Shown here: positions 30,908-38,341 of the stretch, in pieces
How positions within the stretch are numbered: the first letter of the stretch is position 1
Layout: every line of letters starts with the position of its first letter
Assembly (NCBI GenBank): GCA_001794215.1
Contig: MGJK01000007.1
Coordinates: 1 to 38,460 of the forward strand
DNA length: 38,460 nucleotides
Direction: 5' to 3'
Origin: Candidatus Yanofskybacteria bacterium RIFCSPHIGHO2_01_FULL_44_24
GTDB lineage: Bacteria > Patescibacteriota > Minisyncoccia > 2-02-FULL-40-12 > GWA2-44-9
Position numbers and translations under genes: made by a program
Notes under the pieces: generated by a model
The model's database searches: none
What the model was told of the DNA's origin: nothing
The model's input: the letters and a program-made list of their open reading frames with translations, nothing else

Positions 30908-30930
30908 ATCGGACCCCCTGGTCCGATTTT
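30908..30930 (+). terminator. Terminator
   Basis: ATCGGACC-ccct-GGTCCGAT (30908-30927) then TTT. Confidence 0.8.
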
Positions 30931-30936
30931 GTATAT

Positions 30937-30965
30937 TTGATTTTGGCTAAAATTTAATGTACTAT
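30937..30965 (+). promoter_or_regulatory. Promoter for leader C and the LOG-lon operon
   Basis: TTGATT (30937-30942), 17-bp spacer, TACTAT (30960-30965). Predicted start 30972-30974, i.e. at the first base pair of the leader C helix. Confidence 0.7.
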
Positions 30966-30974
30966 GGCAGCATG

Positions 30975-31099
30975 ATCCCGTTAGAGACATTCTGAGCAAG
31001 CATATTTCGTAAGCGGTGATTAGAAAATCTAAACGGGACTAATAGATAAAATTAATTTGGCACGGATGCGGCTGGGTCGCATCCTGTCTTTAACGGGAT
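30975..31099 (+). promoter_or_regulatory. Structured leader element, copy C
   Basis: ATCCCGTTAGAGACA at 30975-30989 pairs with 31085-31099, where one C-to-T change turns a G-C into a G-U pair, so the helix survives. Its AT end is the start of the ATG at 31098. GGATGCG/CGCATCC at 31064-31070 with 31078-31084 abuts the 3' arm. The alternative segment CTAAACGGG is at 31029-31037. The element fills the whole 5' untranslated region predicted from the promoter. Confidence 0.8.
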
Positions 31100-31673
31100 G
31101 AAATATTCCTTTGTTGTCTCAGGAGCGGCGGAAACAGGACTGTGCGCGCCGGATGCCCACCTTAAAGCCGAAGAAGTCGGCAGGGAAATAGTCAATCAGA
31201 ACGGGATTTTGTTTACCGGAGCTACGACCGGCATACCTTATTGGGCGGCTAAGGGGGCGAAGGAGGCCGGCGGCATTTCCATCGGGATATCTCCAGCGGC
31301 AAGCTTAGCCAGCCACGTAAAAACATATCATTTGCCGACGGATCAATTTGACTACATTATGTTTACCGGTTTTGAGTATTCTGGCCGGAACCTTTTGTTA
31401 ACCCGCATGGCCGATGCCGTGGTGGTTATTTGCGGAAGAATGGGCACCCTCAACGAATTTACGATAGCCTTCGAAGATAAAAAGCCTACAGGTATTCTTT
31501 TGGGAACCGGAGGCATGGCTGATGAAATAAAACATATTGTTGAAAAAGCTCATCGCGGAGAAGGGAAGATAGTCTACGACGCCGATCCTAAAAAGCTGAT
31601 CGCTAAACTTATCGACCTGATCAGTAAAGAGAGAAAAGAACTTCCTCTGCATACAGGCGAGTCAGATGAATAA
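31098..31673 (+). CDS. LOG-family Rossmann protein (TIGR00725-like)
   Basis: 191 aa. Nucleotide-binding fold with ILFTGATTGIPYWAAKGAKEAGG (~35-57, the G-x-x-x-G signature), FTGFEYSGRNLLLTRMADAVVVICGRMGTLNEFTIAFEDKKPTG (the PGGxGTxxE motif appears as GRMGTLNE). Relatives are nucleotide 5'-monophosphate phosphoribohydrolases (LOG) or molybdenum cofactor carrier-like proteins; the altered PGG makes the reaction uncertain. It starts inside leader copy C and is followed 20 nt later by lon, so leader C should govern both. Confidence 0.75.
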   Translation: MKYSFVVSGAAETGLCAPDAHLKAEEVGREIVNQNGILFTGATTGIPYWAAKGAKEAGGISIGISPAASLASHVKTYHLPTDQFDYIMFTGFEYSGRNLLLTRMADAVVVICGRMGTLNEFTIAFEDKKPTGILLGTGGMADEIKHIVEKAHRGEGKIVYDADPKKLIAKLIDLISKERKELPLHTGESDE

Positions 31674-31693
31674 GTCTTTTTAAAAATAAAAAT

Positions 31694-34030
31694 ATGGCAA
31701 ATTTCAGGGTAAATAATATTCTTATCCCTCAAGAGCTCCCCCTAATCGCCCTCAAAAACACAGTTTTGTTTCCTCGGGTAGTCATTCCTCTCATAGTCCA
31801 AAGATCCAAGTCGGTCGGAGCTCTCGATCATGCGATGGCCAAAGACAGGCTCATCTTTTTTGTTACTCAAAAAAATATCGAGGATAATGTCAGTGAAAGA
31901 GATTTATTTACGACCGGAACAATCGGACGGATCGTTTCAGTATTCAAGCTCCCTGACGGCTCATCGAAAGTGGACGTTGAGGGCCTTACTCGGGCGAAGA
32001 TTATCAGCTTTACGGCAAAGGAGCCGTTTTTCAAAGTGACGGCCGAACCGGTTTTAATGAAAAATGGAAACGAGATTAACTTGGAAGAAAAGGCCCTGAT
32101 GCGCTTAGTCGTCGATCAGTTCAGGAGCGTTTCGGAGATGAAGCCGTTTGCCAATATTCTGCCGGAGATCGTTTATATGATGAATCAGCTGAAAGACGTG
32201 GAACAGATTATCAGCCTTGTTACCATAAACTTGAACTTAGAGATTCAGGATCAGCAGCATATTCTGGAAACAGACCGGGCTTTGGATGCGCTGAAACGGC
32301 TCAATATTCTTCTCGGCCGGGAACTTGAGATTTTGGAGGCCGAAAAAAACGTAGCCAAAGAGACCAAGAAACAAATCGGCAAAATGCAGAAAGAGCTTTT
32401 CCTGCGGGAACAGCTGAAGAGCATAGAGAAGGAATTAGGAGTGGAGGACGACCGGGACGAGATCAATATGCTTAAAGACAAAATCAGCGCTGCGGATATG
32501 CCCAAGGAGGTCCACGGCAAAGCCATGAAAGAGCTTAATCGATTGGGTAAGATGCCGCCGTTTAATCCCGAAGCCTCTTATCTGAGGACATATCTTGATT
32601 GGCTCGTAGAATTGCCCTGGTCAAAGAAAACAAAAGAAAAAATTGATTTAAAAGAAGCGGAGAAGATATTGAATGACGACCACTACGGGCTGGATAGAGT
32701 AAAAGAAAGGATTTTAGAATATTTAGCCGTTCAAAAACAGGTTGGCAAGATGAAGGGTCCGATATTATGCCTTGTCGGTCCGCCGGGAACTGGTAAAACT
32801 TCGATCGGCCAGTCTATAGCCAGGGCGTTAGGCCGCAAATTCGTGAGGGTTTCTTTGGGCGGATTGCGCGATGAGGCGGAAATAAGAGGCCACAGAAGGA
32901 CTTATGTCGGAGCTTTGCCCGGAAGGATTGTTCAGGGGATTCATAATGCTGGAGTTAAAAACCCCGTCTTTATGCTCGACGAAATAGATAAAGTCGGCAT
33001 CGATTTTCGGGGCGATCCGTCGGCGGCGCTTTTGGAAGCGCTTGATCCTCAGCAGAACCATGCCTTCTCCGACCATTATTTGGAAATTCCTTTTGATTTA
33101 TCCGATGTGCTTTTTGTGGCCACGGCCAATATTTTGGATACGATCCCTCCGGCTTTAAGAGACAGGCTTGAAGTTATAGAATTTCCGGGATACTCGGAAG
33201 ATGAAAAATTACATATTGCCCGCGACTTTCTTATTCCCAAGCTCTATAAAGACCATGGGTTAAAGAAGAATTCCATTTCTATTCCTAATTCTGTCCTGGC
33301 GGATGTTATAAGGAAGCATACCCGTGAAGCCGGCGTGCGTGATCTTGAAAGGCAGTTGGCCTCGATTCTCAGAAAGGTTACGAGGAAATTAGTTGAAACG
33401 TCATCTAAGCGTCAAGTGGTTTTAAATTCCGATCTTCTGCATAAGTATCTTGGTCCGGCCCGGTTTTCTCACCAAGTCGCCGAAACTCAGGATGAGGTGG
33501 GAGTTGTAACCGGTTTAGGCTGGACGCCTGTCGGGGGCGAGGTTTTCTCAATCGAAGTTAGCAAGATGCCCGGAAAAGGAAGATTGATTTTGACCGGTCA
33601 ACTGGGAGCGGTGATGAAAGAATCGGCTCAGGCGGCATTGAGTTTTGCCCGGGCCAGAGCGGCTAAAAGCGGGGTCAAAGAAGATTTCAATAGAGACGAT
33701 ATTCATATTCACGTGCCTTCCGGTGCGATCAAGAAAGACGGACCCTCCGCCGGTACGGCGATGACCACGGCTTTGGTTTCCTTATTTCTTAAGAAACCGG
33801 TCAAAAAAGAAGTTTGCATGACCGGCGAAGTAACTTTACGCGGGAAAGTTTTGGAGATTGGGGGAGTCAAGGAGAAAATCTTAGCCGCTCATCGAGCCGG
33901 GCTTAAAGTTGCAATTCTGCCCCTGGAAAACAAAAAAGACATGGATGATATTCCCAAGGAAGTCAGACGGGACATGAAATTCGTTTTCGCTAAAACCATG
34001 GAAGACGTCCTAAAAACAGCCCTGAGATAG
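31694..34030 (+). CDS. lon: ATP-dependent protease Lon
   Basis: 778 aa, full LonA layout. N-terminal substrate domain (LPLIALKNTVLFPRVVIPL, ~1-200), coiled coil (~205-265), AAA+ module with Walker A GPPGTGKTS (~360-368), Walker B FMLDEIDK (~427-434) and sensor regions, and the protease domain with catalytic Ser in KKDGPSAGTAM (near 684) and Lys in EIGGVKEKILAAHRAG (near 726). Lon degrades misfolded and regulatory proteins in the cytoplasm. It is the second gene of the LOG-lon operon; no heat-shock operator other than leader C is visible. The stop codon lies in a perfect 20-bp inverted repeat. Confidence 0.97.
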   Translation: MANFRVNNILIPQELPLIALKNTVLFPRVVIPLIVQRSKSVGALDHAMAKDRLIFFVTQKNIEDNVSERDLFTTGTIGRIVSVFKLPDGSSKVDVEGLTRAKIISFTAKEPFFKVTAEPVLMKNGNEINLEEKALMRLVVDQFRSVSEMKPFANILPEIVYMMNQLKDVEQIISLVTINLNLEIQDQQHILETDRALDALKRLNILLGRELEILEAEKNVAKETKKQIGKMQKELFLREQLKSIEKELGVEDDRDEINMLKDKISAADMPKEVHGKAMKELNRLGKMPPFNPEASYLRTYLDWLVELPWSKKTKEKIDLKEAEKILNDDHYGLDRVKERILEYLAVQKQVGKMKGPILCLVGPPGTGKTSIGQSIARALGRKFVRVSLGGLRDEAEIRGHRRTYVGALPGRIVQGIHNAGVKNPVFMLDEIDKVGIDFRGDPSAALLEALDPQQNHAFSDHYLEIPFDLSDVLFVATANILDTIPPALRDRLEVIEFPGYSEDEKLHIARDFLIPKLYKDHGLKKNSISIPNSVLADVIRKHTREAGVRDLERQLASILRKVTRKLVETSSKRQVVLNSDLLHKYLGPARFSHQVAETQDEVGVVTGLGWTPVGGEVFSIEVSKMPGKGRLILTGQLGAVMKESAQAALSFARARAAKSGVKEDFNRDDIHIHVPSGAIKKDGPSAGTAMTTALVSLFLKKPVKKEVCMTGEVTLRGKVLEIGGVKEKILAAHRAGLKVAILPLENKKDMDDIPKEVRRDMKFVFAKTMEDVLKTALR

Positions 34031-34048
34031 GGCTGTTTTTAGGACGTC
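34004..34048. terminator. 20-bp perfect inverted repeat across the lon stop codon
   Basis: Arms 34004-34023 and 34029-34048 are exact reverse complements with a 5-nt loop; the TAG is at the loop edge. The right arm contains GGCTGTTTTTAGG, so some terminator function is plausible. The left arm is lon coding sequence. Confidence 0.65.
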
Positions 34049-34077
34049 GAATCACGCCATAAAGATTCTTGGCCATA

Positions 34078-34215
34078 GTCCATAAAGGGCACGGAGTAAA
34101 TTTCTACCCGCGCTCTGCCGTAGGCTTCGGCGAGGCGAGCTGAAATTTCTCCTTTTACTCAATCCAGTCGATTTCCGTAAATCCCTTCATGGATTACGGC
34201 CTCGCTTGGGCTGTT
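34078..34215. repeat. Dispersed repeat copy R4
   Basis: Carries TAAAGGGCACGGAGTAAATT, TTTTACTCAATCCAGTCGAT, TTCCGTAAATCCCTTCATGG and GGCCTCGCTTGGG, in the order and orientation of R2. GTAAATTTC and GAAATTTC flank an inner GC-rich hairpin. No gene seen between lon and mgtC (34049-34443). Confidence 0.65.
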
Positions 34216-34268
34216 GTTTTTGTTTTGATTTTTGGATATTACCTCGCATGACCAGTCAAAAATTTTAA

Positions 34269-34316
34269 TCCCATGTTTTATAATCTTATCGTACGATAAG
34301 ATTATAAAACATGGGA
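34269..34316. repeat. 48-bp perfect palindrome
   Basis: Perfect two-fold symmetry about 34292/34293, arms 24 bp, no loop (outer CCCATG/CATGGG, centre CGTACG). AT-rich interior, no T tail. It lies alone in the lon-mgtC gap. Confidence 0.85.
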
Positions 34317-34443
34317 ATTTATTTACTATAGTCTCGACAAGATACTGGCGTAGGTCCGTCGACGAAGATACTTCATCGCTATTTTTCGGGGGTGTTTATA
34401 ATTTTCATTGTTTTAAGTTCTAAAATATCTTAATCTTAGTCTT

Positions 34444-35040
34444 ATGGAATTTATATCGGATATATTGTCGGTGATTGATTTCAAGAGCGTTGACCGGCTT
34501 TTGATAGCTACTCTGCTCGGAGCCGTAGTAGGTTTTGAGCGCGAACGGTCGGGCAAAGTCGCCGGAATGAGGACTCACGCTCTTGTTTCGCTCGGTGCGG
34601 CTTTACTTACTCTTTCTTCCATCTCCATTTATGAGACTTACCCGGGTATCAACGGAGTAAGGGGCTTCGATTATCATCTTATCGCCAATGTCGTGGTCGG
34701 TATCGGTTTTATCGGCGCCGGAGCGATTCTTCGGAGAGAGCACAGAGTCGAGGGCACAACTACGGCGGCGAGTTTATGGGTTGTTGCGGCAATAGGCATA
34801 GCGACGGGCTTCGGGTTTTTAGGCCAAGCAATCGCGACCACGGCCATTTCCTATTTGGTATTAAGCCTTCTCTGGCTCTTAGAGAAGTACCTGAACCAGG
34901 ACATCAGGTACAAGGGTCAGGGGATATACGGAGTGTTGAAGAGCGGCGACGACCAAGAGCATGATTTTCACGGCGACCATCACGATCCCCATGATCCTCA
35001 GTCCAAAAACGATTCCACGGAAAAGGAAGCCTCCTACTAA
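34444..35040 (+). CDS. MgtC/SapB family membrane protein
   Basis: 198 aa. The MgtC core is clear: RLLIATLLGAVVGFERERSGKVAGMRTHALVSLGAALLT (helices 1 and 2), then RGFDYHLIANVVVGIGFIGAGAILRR and VEGTTTAASLWVVAAIGIATGFG. Members are inner-membrane proteins linked to magnesium limitation and ATP synthase control, or unknown in environmental bacteria. Unusual is the C-terminal tail (~165-198), rich in His and Asp (HDFHGDHHDPHDP), which could bind divalent metal in the cytoplasm. The permease starts 3 nt after its stop, so the two are co-transcribed. Confidence 0.88.
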   Translation: MEFISDILSVIDFKSVDRLLIATLLGAVVGFERERSGKVAGMRTHALVSLGAALLTLSSISIYETYPGINGVRGFDYHLIANVVVGIGFIGAGAILRREHRVEGTTTAASLWVVAAIGIATGFGFLGQAIATTAISYLVLSLLWLLEKYLNQDIRYKGQGIYGVLKSGDDQEHDFHGDHHDPHDPQSKNDSTEKEASY

Positions 35041-35043
35041 ACA

Positions 35044-36174
35044 ATGAACAGGAACTTTTTACATGCGACCGCCATCTTGGTGGGTACGATGGTGGGGGTC
35101 GGTGTTTTCGGCATACCGTTCGCTTTTTCTAAATCCGGCTTACTGATCGGATTTTTATTTTTAGCCGCGATCGGGTTCTTTACCCTGATCATAAATCTTC
35201 TTTACGGAGAAATAGTATTAAGGACCTCGGCTCCGCATCAGCTGGTCGGTTATACCAACTTTTATCTCGGCCCGGTTTTTAAAAGGATAATATTATTTTC
35301 CATACTCCTGGGAACTTATGGAGCTCTTTTGGCGTATATAATAATCGCCGGCGATTTTTTGAATAATATTCTGTCTTCGTTTTTTAAGCTTACGCCCGGC
35401 GGATACAGTACCTGGTTTTTTATAATCGGATCGTTCTTCGTCCTTGCGGGCCACAGAACGGTTGCTTGGGTGGAGTTTTTCCTGATGAGCTTGTTTATCG
35501 GAGTGGTCATAATGGTCGTCATCTTGGGTGTTCCCCACATTAATATTGAGAATTTTCAGTATACCGACTGGAAATCTTGGTTTCTTCCGTACGGAGTCCT
35601 GCTTTTTGCTTTTGCCGGCATGGCAGCCGTACCGATCCAGCGGGATATTCTTTCCGGCCAGGAAAATAAGCTGAAGAAATCGATTACCATAGGAGTTTTG
35701 GTAACCGGTGCTTTGTATTTAGCCTTTGCTTTGACTATTCTGGGAATCTCCGGAGCTGCTACTTCACCCGATGCCATCAATGGACTGATTGAGCCGTTGG
35801 GCGGAAAGATTGTTTTTCTTGGTTCCTTATTCGGGATACTCGCGGTCAGCACATCGTTCATCATGCTCGGGTCGATATTGTTGGACACCTTTTCTTTGGA
35901 TTACGGCATCTCAAGATTTAAGGCCTGGCTGATGGTGGTAATTTTACCATTTGTGTTGTTCGTTGGCGGGCTGAGGAGCTTCGTTGATGTTATCAGTTTA
36001 GCCGGCTCCCTGGGTATAGGTATTGAGTCTATTATCCTGATCAAGACCTTTATTAAAGCTAAAACGAAAGGGGATAGGGTGCCCGAGTACAGCCTTTCCA
36101 TTCCGGCCTGGTTTCTCTATCTCCTGATGGCTATATTCGCCGGAGGAGTTGTTTATGCCCTTTTCGTGAGGTAA
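35044..36174 (+). CDS. Amino-acid permease (AAAP/aromatic amino-acid transport type)
   Basis: 376 aa, about 11 membrane helices. N-terminal ATAILVGTMVGVGVFGIPFAFSKSGLLIG is the APC-superfamily helix 1 with the GxG unwound segment; the middle has LLFAFAGMAAVPIQRDIL and the C-terminus more helices ending at the stop. It fits the tryptophan/tyrosine permease and SLC38-like group. It imports amino acids with a cation; the specific substrate is not predictable. Translationally close to mgtC (3-nt gap). Confidence 0.8.
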   Translation: MNRNFLHATAILVGTMVGVGVFGIPFAFSKSGLLIGFLFLAAIGFFTLIINLLYGEIVLRTSAPHQLVGYTNFYLGPVFKRIILFSILLGTYGALLAYIIIAGDFLNNILSSFFKLTPGGYSTWFFIIGSFFVLAGHRTVAWVEFFLMSLFIGVVIMVVILGVPHINIENFQYTDWKSWFLPYGVLLFAFAGMAAVPIQRDILSGQENKLKKSITIGVLVTGALYLAFALTILGISGAATSPDAINGLIEPLGGKIVFLGSLFGILAVSTSFIMLGSILLDTFSLDYGISRFKAWLMVVILPFVLFVGGLRSFVDVISLAGSLGIGIESIILIKTFIKAKTKGDRVPEYSLSIPAWFLYLLMAIFAGGVVYALFVR

Positions 36175-36190
36175 AATATCCTTGCCGATT

Positions 36191-36325
36191 ATGGACGAAC
36201 TTAATTATCCAAAACCGAGCCCCGCCCCCAAGAAGCATCATAATTTTTTCTTGGTCTTGCTCCTTACCACGGCCATTTTTCTTGCCGTCTATGCTATTTT
36301 AGTCAAATTTGCCGGCGGGTTTTAG
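36191..36325 (+). CDS. 44-aa single-helix membrane peptide
   Basis: MDELNYPKPSPAPKKHHN followed by one membrane helix (FFLVLLLTTAIFLAVYAILV) and KFAGGF. It starts 16 bp after the permease stop with no clear SD, so it likely belongs to the mgtC-permease transcript. The Pro/Lys/His-rich head would be cytoplasmic by the positive-inside rule. Family unknown. Confidence 0.5.
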   Translation: MDELNYPKPSPAPKKHHNFFLVLLLTTAIFLAVYAILVKFAGGF

Positions 36326-36345
36326 GGTGTTAGAGAAAATAAGAA

Positions 36346-36365
36346 GCCTCACATTTATGTGAGGC
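36346..36365 (-). terminator. Terminator for the minus-strand gene
   Basis: GCCTCACAT/ATGTGAGGC; on the minus strand followed by TTCTTATTTTC. May also stop rightward reading. Confidence 0.65.
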
Positions 36366-36376
36366 ATAGGCTGGCC

Positions 36377-36655
36377 CTATATTGTTTTCTGTGTGCCTAT
36401 GAAATGATTTAATTCTCCTATCTTGGCCTTTAGGTTATCTCTTTCGTCCCTTAGTTGCTCTGTCTCCGCTTCCAGGTCATACATTCTTCTACTGGTAGGT
36501 ATAAAAATCATGGCCAGGGCAAGCGAAATCATACAGACGATTATCGGAGCGCTGTTTACTGTATTTGACGCAAGAGCTGAGAAGGCTACCAAAAAGCCGC
36601 TGACTCCGGCAGATACGGCCGAAAAGAAGCCAGCAATGAGATGGAAATCCTTCAT
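36377..36655 (-). CDS. Membrane protein with C-terminal coiled coil, 92 aa
   Basis: Two membrane segments (~5-28, GFFSAVSAGVSGFLVAFSAL; ~35-53, SAPIIVCMISLALAMIFIP) followed by a heptad-rich coiled coil (RRMYDLEAETEQLRDERDNL, KAKIGELNHFIG). GGGAG upstream of the ATG is the SD. Family not recognised; a small scaffold or regulatory subunit is possible. It is divergent from the O-antigen-ligase-type gene, with its promoter 34 bp upstream, and ends in its own hairpin. Confidence 0.65.
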   Translation of the reverse strand: MKDFHLIAGFFSAVSAGVSGFLVAFSALASNTVNSAPIIVCMISLALAMIFIPTSRRMYDLEAETEQLRDERDNLKAKIGELNHFIGTQKTI

Positions 36656-36688
36656 GTTTTGCTCCCGATGAACTCTATCTGTGGGTAG

Positions 36689-36717
36689 AGCATAAATAAA
36701 TTAAGGTAGTCTGTCAA
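36689..36717 (-). promoter_or_regulatory. Promoter for the minus-strand coiled-coil gene
   Basis: On the minus strand TTGACA (36717-36712), 17-bp spacer, TATGCT (36694-36689). It abuts the start codon of the rightward gene at 36720. Confidence 0.75.
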
Positions 36718-36719
36718 GT

Positions 36720-38039
36720 ATGCCCCTTAGCTATAAAAAAATCGAAGTTTATCTGTTCTGTTTTTTCCTGTTCTCCGTCCCTTTTCAGATAAGGAAAATT
36801 TTGTATTATCCGGGGTGGATGTTCAATGAGTGGCAGGCGGTGGTGGTTTACGGGACAGATATATTGATTGCCCTGTTGCTTTTATTGTGGGCGGCCAAAG
36901 GTTATAATTTTTTAATTTTTAATTTTCAATTTACAAAAAGTATTCAATGGCAGATTTTCAAAAACCCCGATTTTTACTTAGTGTTATTCGTAATTATATC
37001 AGCTATTTCTATCAAAAATTCGTCGGCTTTCTACCTAAGTTTTTATAGCCTTTTAAAGCTGATCGAATTTGTCCTGCTGTACCTCTATATCAAATATTAT
37101 GCAATCTATAGATTTGATCATTTCTGGTCTCTGCTGGTTTTAATTTGGGGGGGAGTATTCCAGGCAGGCGTTGCCGTTGCTCAGTTTATCAGGCAGGAAA
37201 GCCTTGGTCTCTGGTTTTTCGGCGAGAGCGTCCTTTCCCACGAGATAAGGGGTGTGGCTGTGTTTTTGAATGAATACGGCGAGAGGGTAGTCAGAGCATA
37301 TGGCACTACTCCTCACCCGAATGTTTTAGCCGGTTTTCTCCTGCTGGTCCTTTTTGCTTTTTGTGCCGCCTATTTCTTCTTTCGTAAAAAAATATCCGCC
37401 GGCCTGCTGAATATTCCGATATCTCTGGTTTACGGACTTTTGCTGTTCGGATTTTATCTGACCTTCTCGCGTACTGTAATTTTTATCGGCGGAGTATCGC
37501 TTGGTGTCGGATTGCTCTGGATTTTCAAAGAATATAAAGAAAAAAGGAAATCGGTGGTCGGTTTTATTGTCATGACCTTGATTATATCGGGTGTGTTTCT
37601 TGCATTATTCTGGCCGGAAGTATCGAGTCGTCTTAAATTAAACGCCGATGACGAAGCCGTTACGATGCGCATTTTCTATAATAAGGAATCGTTAAAATCA
37701 GGTTTTAACCTTTTTGGGATCGGAACGGGTAATTTCGTAAATTGGTTAATGGAGAACAGTCGTAGCCTATCTTACTGGATCTATCAGCCGGTCCATAATA
37801 TCTACCTTCTTATTTACTCTGAAACCGGTATTTTAGGTATCGGTGCATTTATTTTATTTCTGCTCTTTAGTTTTAGGAGGGCAGTATTAAAGCATAATCC
37901 CTATTTCATAATTCTTGCCTACTCCCTCCTTCTGGTCGGTTTATTCGATCATTTTCTGTGGACTCTCCAGCAGGGTAGGATCGTTTTTTGGCTCGCTTTA
38001 GCTGGGTTGACTTTTTCTAAGAGTCGTGATACAATATAA
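36720..38039 (+). CDS. O-antigen ligase/polymerase-type membrane protein
   Basis: 439 aa, about 12 membrane segments. The family features are RAYGTTPHPNVLAGFLLLVL (~197-216, before the large loop), LTFSRTVIFIGGVSLG, the extracytoplasmic loop LKLNADDEAVTMRIFYN and NLFGIGTGNF, and PVHNIYLLIYSETGILGIGAF, the Wzy_C/WaaL signature. It would polymerise or ligate surface glycans on lipid carriers outside the membrane, which fits GtrA at the left edge. An insertion (FLIFNFQFTKS, ~62-72) encoded by AT-rich TTTTTAATTTTCAA repeats resembles those in MurE. The ATG at 36720 has no SD. Confidence 0.8.
   Translation: MPLSYKKIEVYLFCFFLFSVPFQIRKILYYPGWMFNEWQAVVVYGTDILIALLLLLWAAKGYNFLIFNFQFTKSIQWQIFKNPDFYLVLFVIISAISIKNSSAFYLSFYSLLKLIEFVLLYLYIKYYAIYRFDHFWSLLVLIWGGVFQAGVAVAQFIRQESLGLWFFGESVLSHEIRGVAVFLNEYGERVVRAYGTTPHPNVLAGFLLLVLFAFCAAYFFFRKKISAGLLNIPISLVYGLLLFGFYLTFSRTVIFIGGVSLGVGLLWIFKEYKEKRKSVVGFIVMTLIISGVFLALFWPEVSSRLKLNADDEAVTMRIFYNKESLKSGFNLFGIGTGNFVNWLMENSRSLSYWIYQPVHNIYLLIYSETGILGIGAFILFLLFSFRRAVLKHNPYFIILAYSLLLVGLFDHFLWTLQQGRIVFWLALAGLTFSKSRDTI
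38007..38035 (+). promoter_or_regulatory. Promoter for the 45-aa gene
   Basis: TTGACT (38007-38012), 17-bp spacer, TACAAT (38030-38035), inside the end of the upstream gene. Confidence 0.7.
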
Positions 38040-38122
38040 ACAAGAGGTGCTTCCTACAGTCAGGGCTCAATCCGATCACCTAGTTTCCAATGCGAATTTG
38101 GGATTCACCTCAGGAGGCAGAC

Positions 38123-38260
38123 ATGGCTGGAAAGAAACTCCAGGCGATCAAGTTTCAAACCGTGAACAAGGCCCAGATCAAGGGTCGTGTCGGTCACACT
38201 CGTACGGGCGCGTGCACTGCACATGGGAAATGTTATCACGGCCGTACGAAGAATCGGTAA
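38123..38260 (+). CDS. 45-aa basic Cys/His-containing peptide
   Basis: Starts at the ATG at 38123 with a consensus AGGAGG SD (38112-38117). MAGKKLQAIKFQTVNKAQIK, then GRVGHTRTGACTAHGKCYHG and RTKNR. No membrane segment; strongly basic, with two Cys and three His clustered (GHTRTGACTAHGKCYHG), which could hold one zinc. More GC-rich than neighbours. Full set of promoter, SD and terminator. It resembles a small nucleic-acid-binding protein, but I do not recognise a family. The 80 nt between stop and terminator show no further gene. Confidence 0.6.
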   Translation: MAGKKLQAIKFQTVNKAQIKGRVGHTRTGACTAHGKCYHGRTKNR

Positions 38261-38341
38261 AGCCTGCGGACCCGGGCGCGCAACAAGGTCGCAAAGGCGA
38301 CCAGTACGACAGGTGCATAGCTCCGATCGGAGCGTGCGGGG

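Noticed and set aside
28969..31099. Reading the leader elements simply as MITEs with terminal inverted repeats
   Set aside because: Kept as the main alternative, but fixed orientation, zero distance to ATG in three of three copies, compensatory changes and promoter fit favour RNA regulation. No target-site duplication is seen.
34232..34423. 63-codon frame spanning the 48-bp palindrome
   Set aside because: Includes the palindrome in both arms as coding sequence and has no signals.
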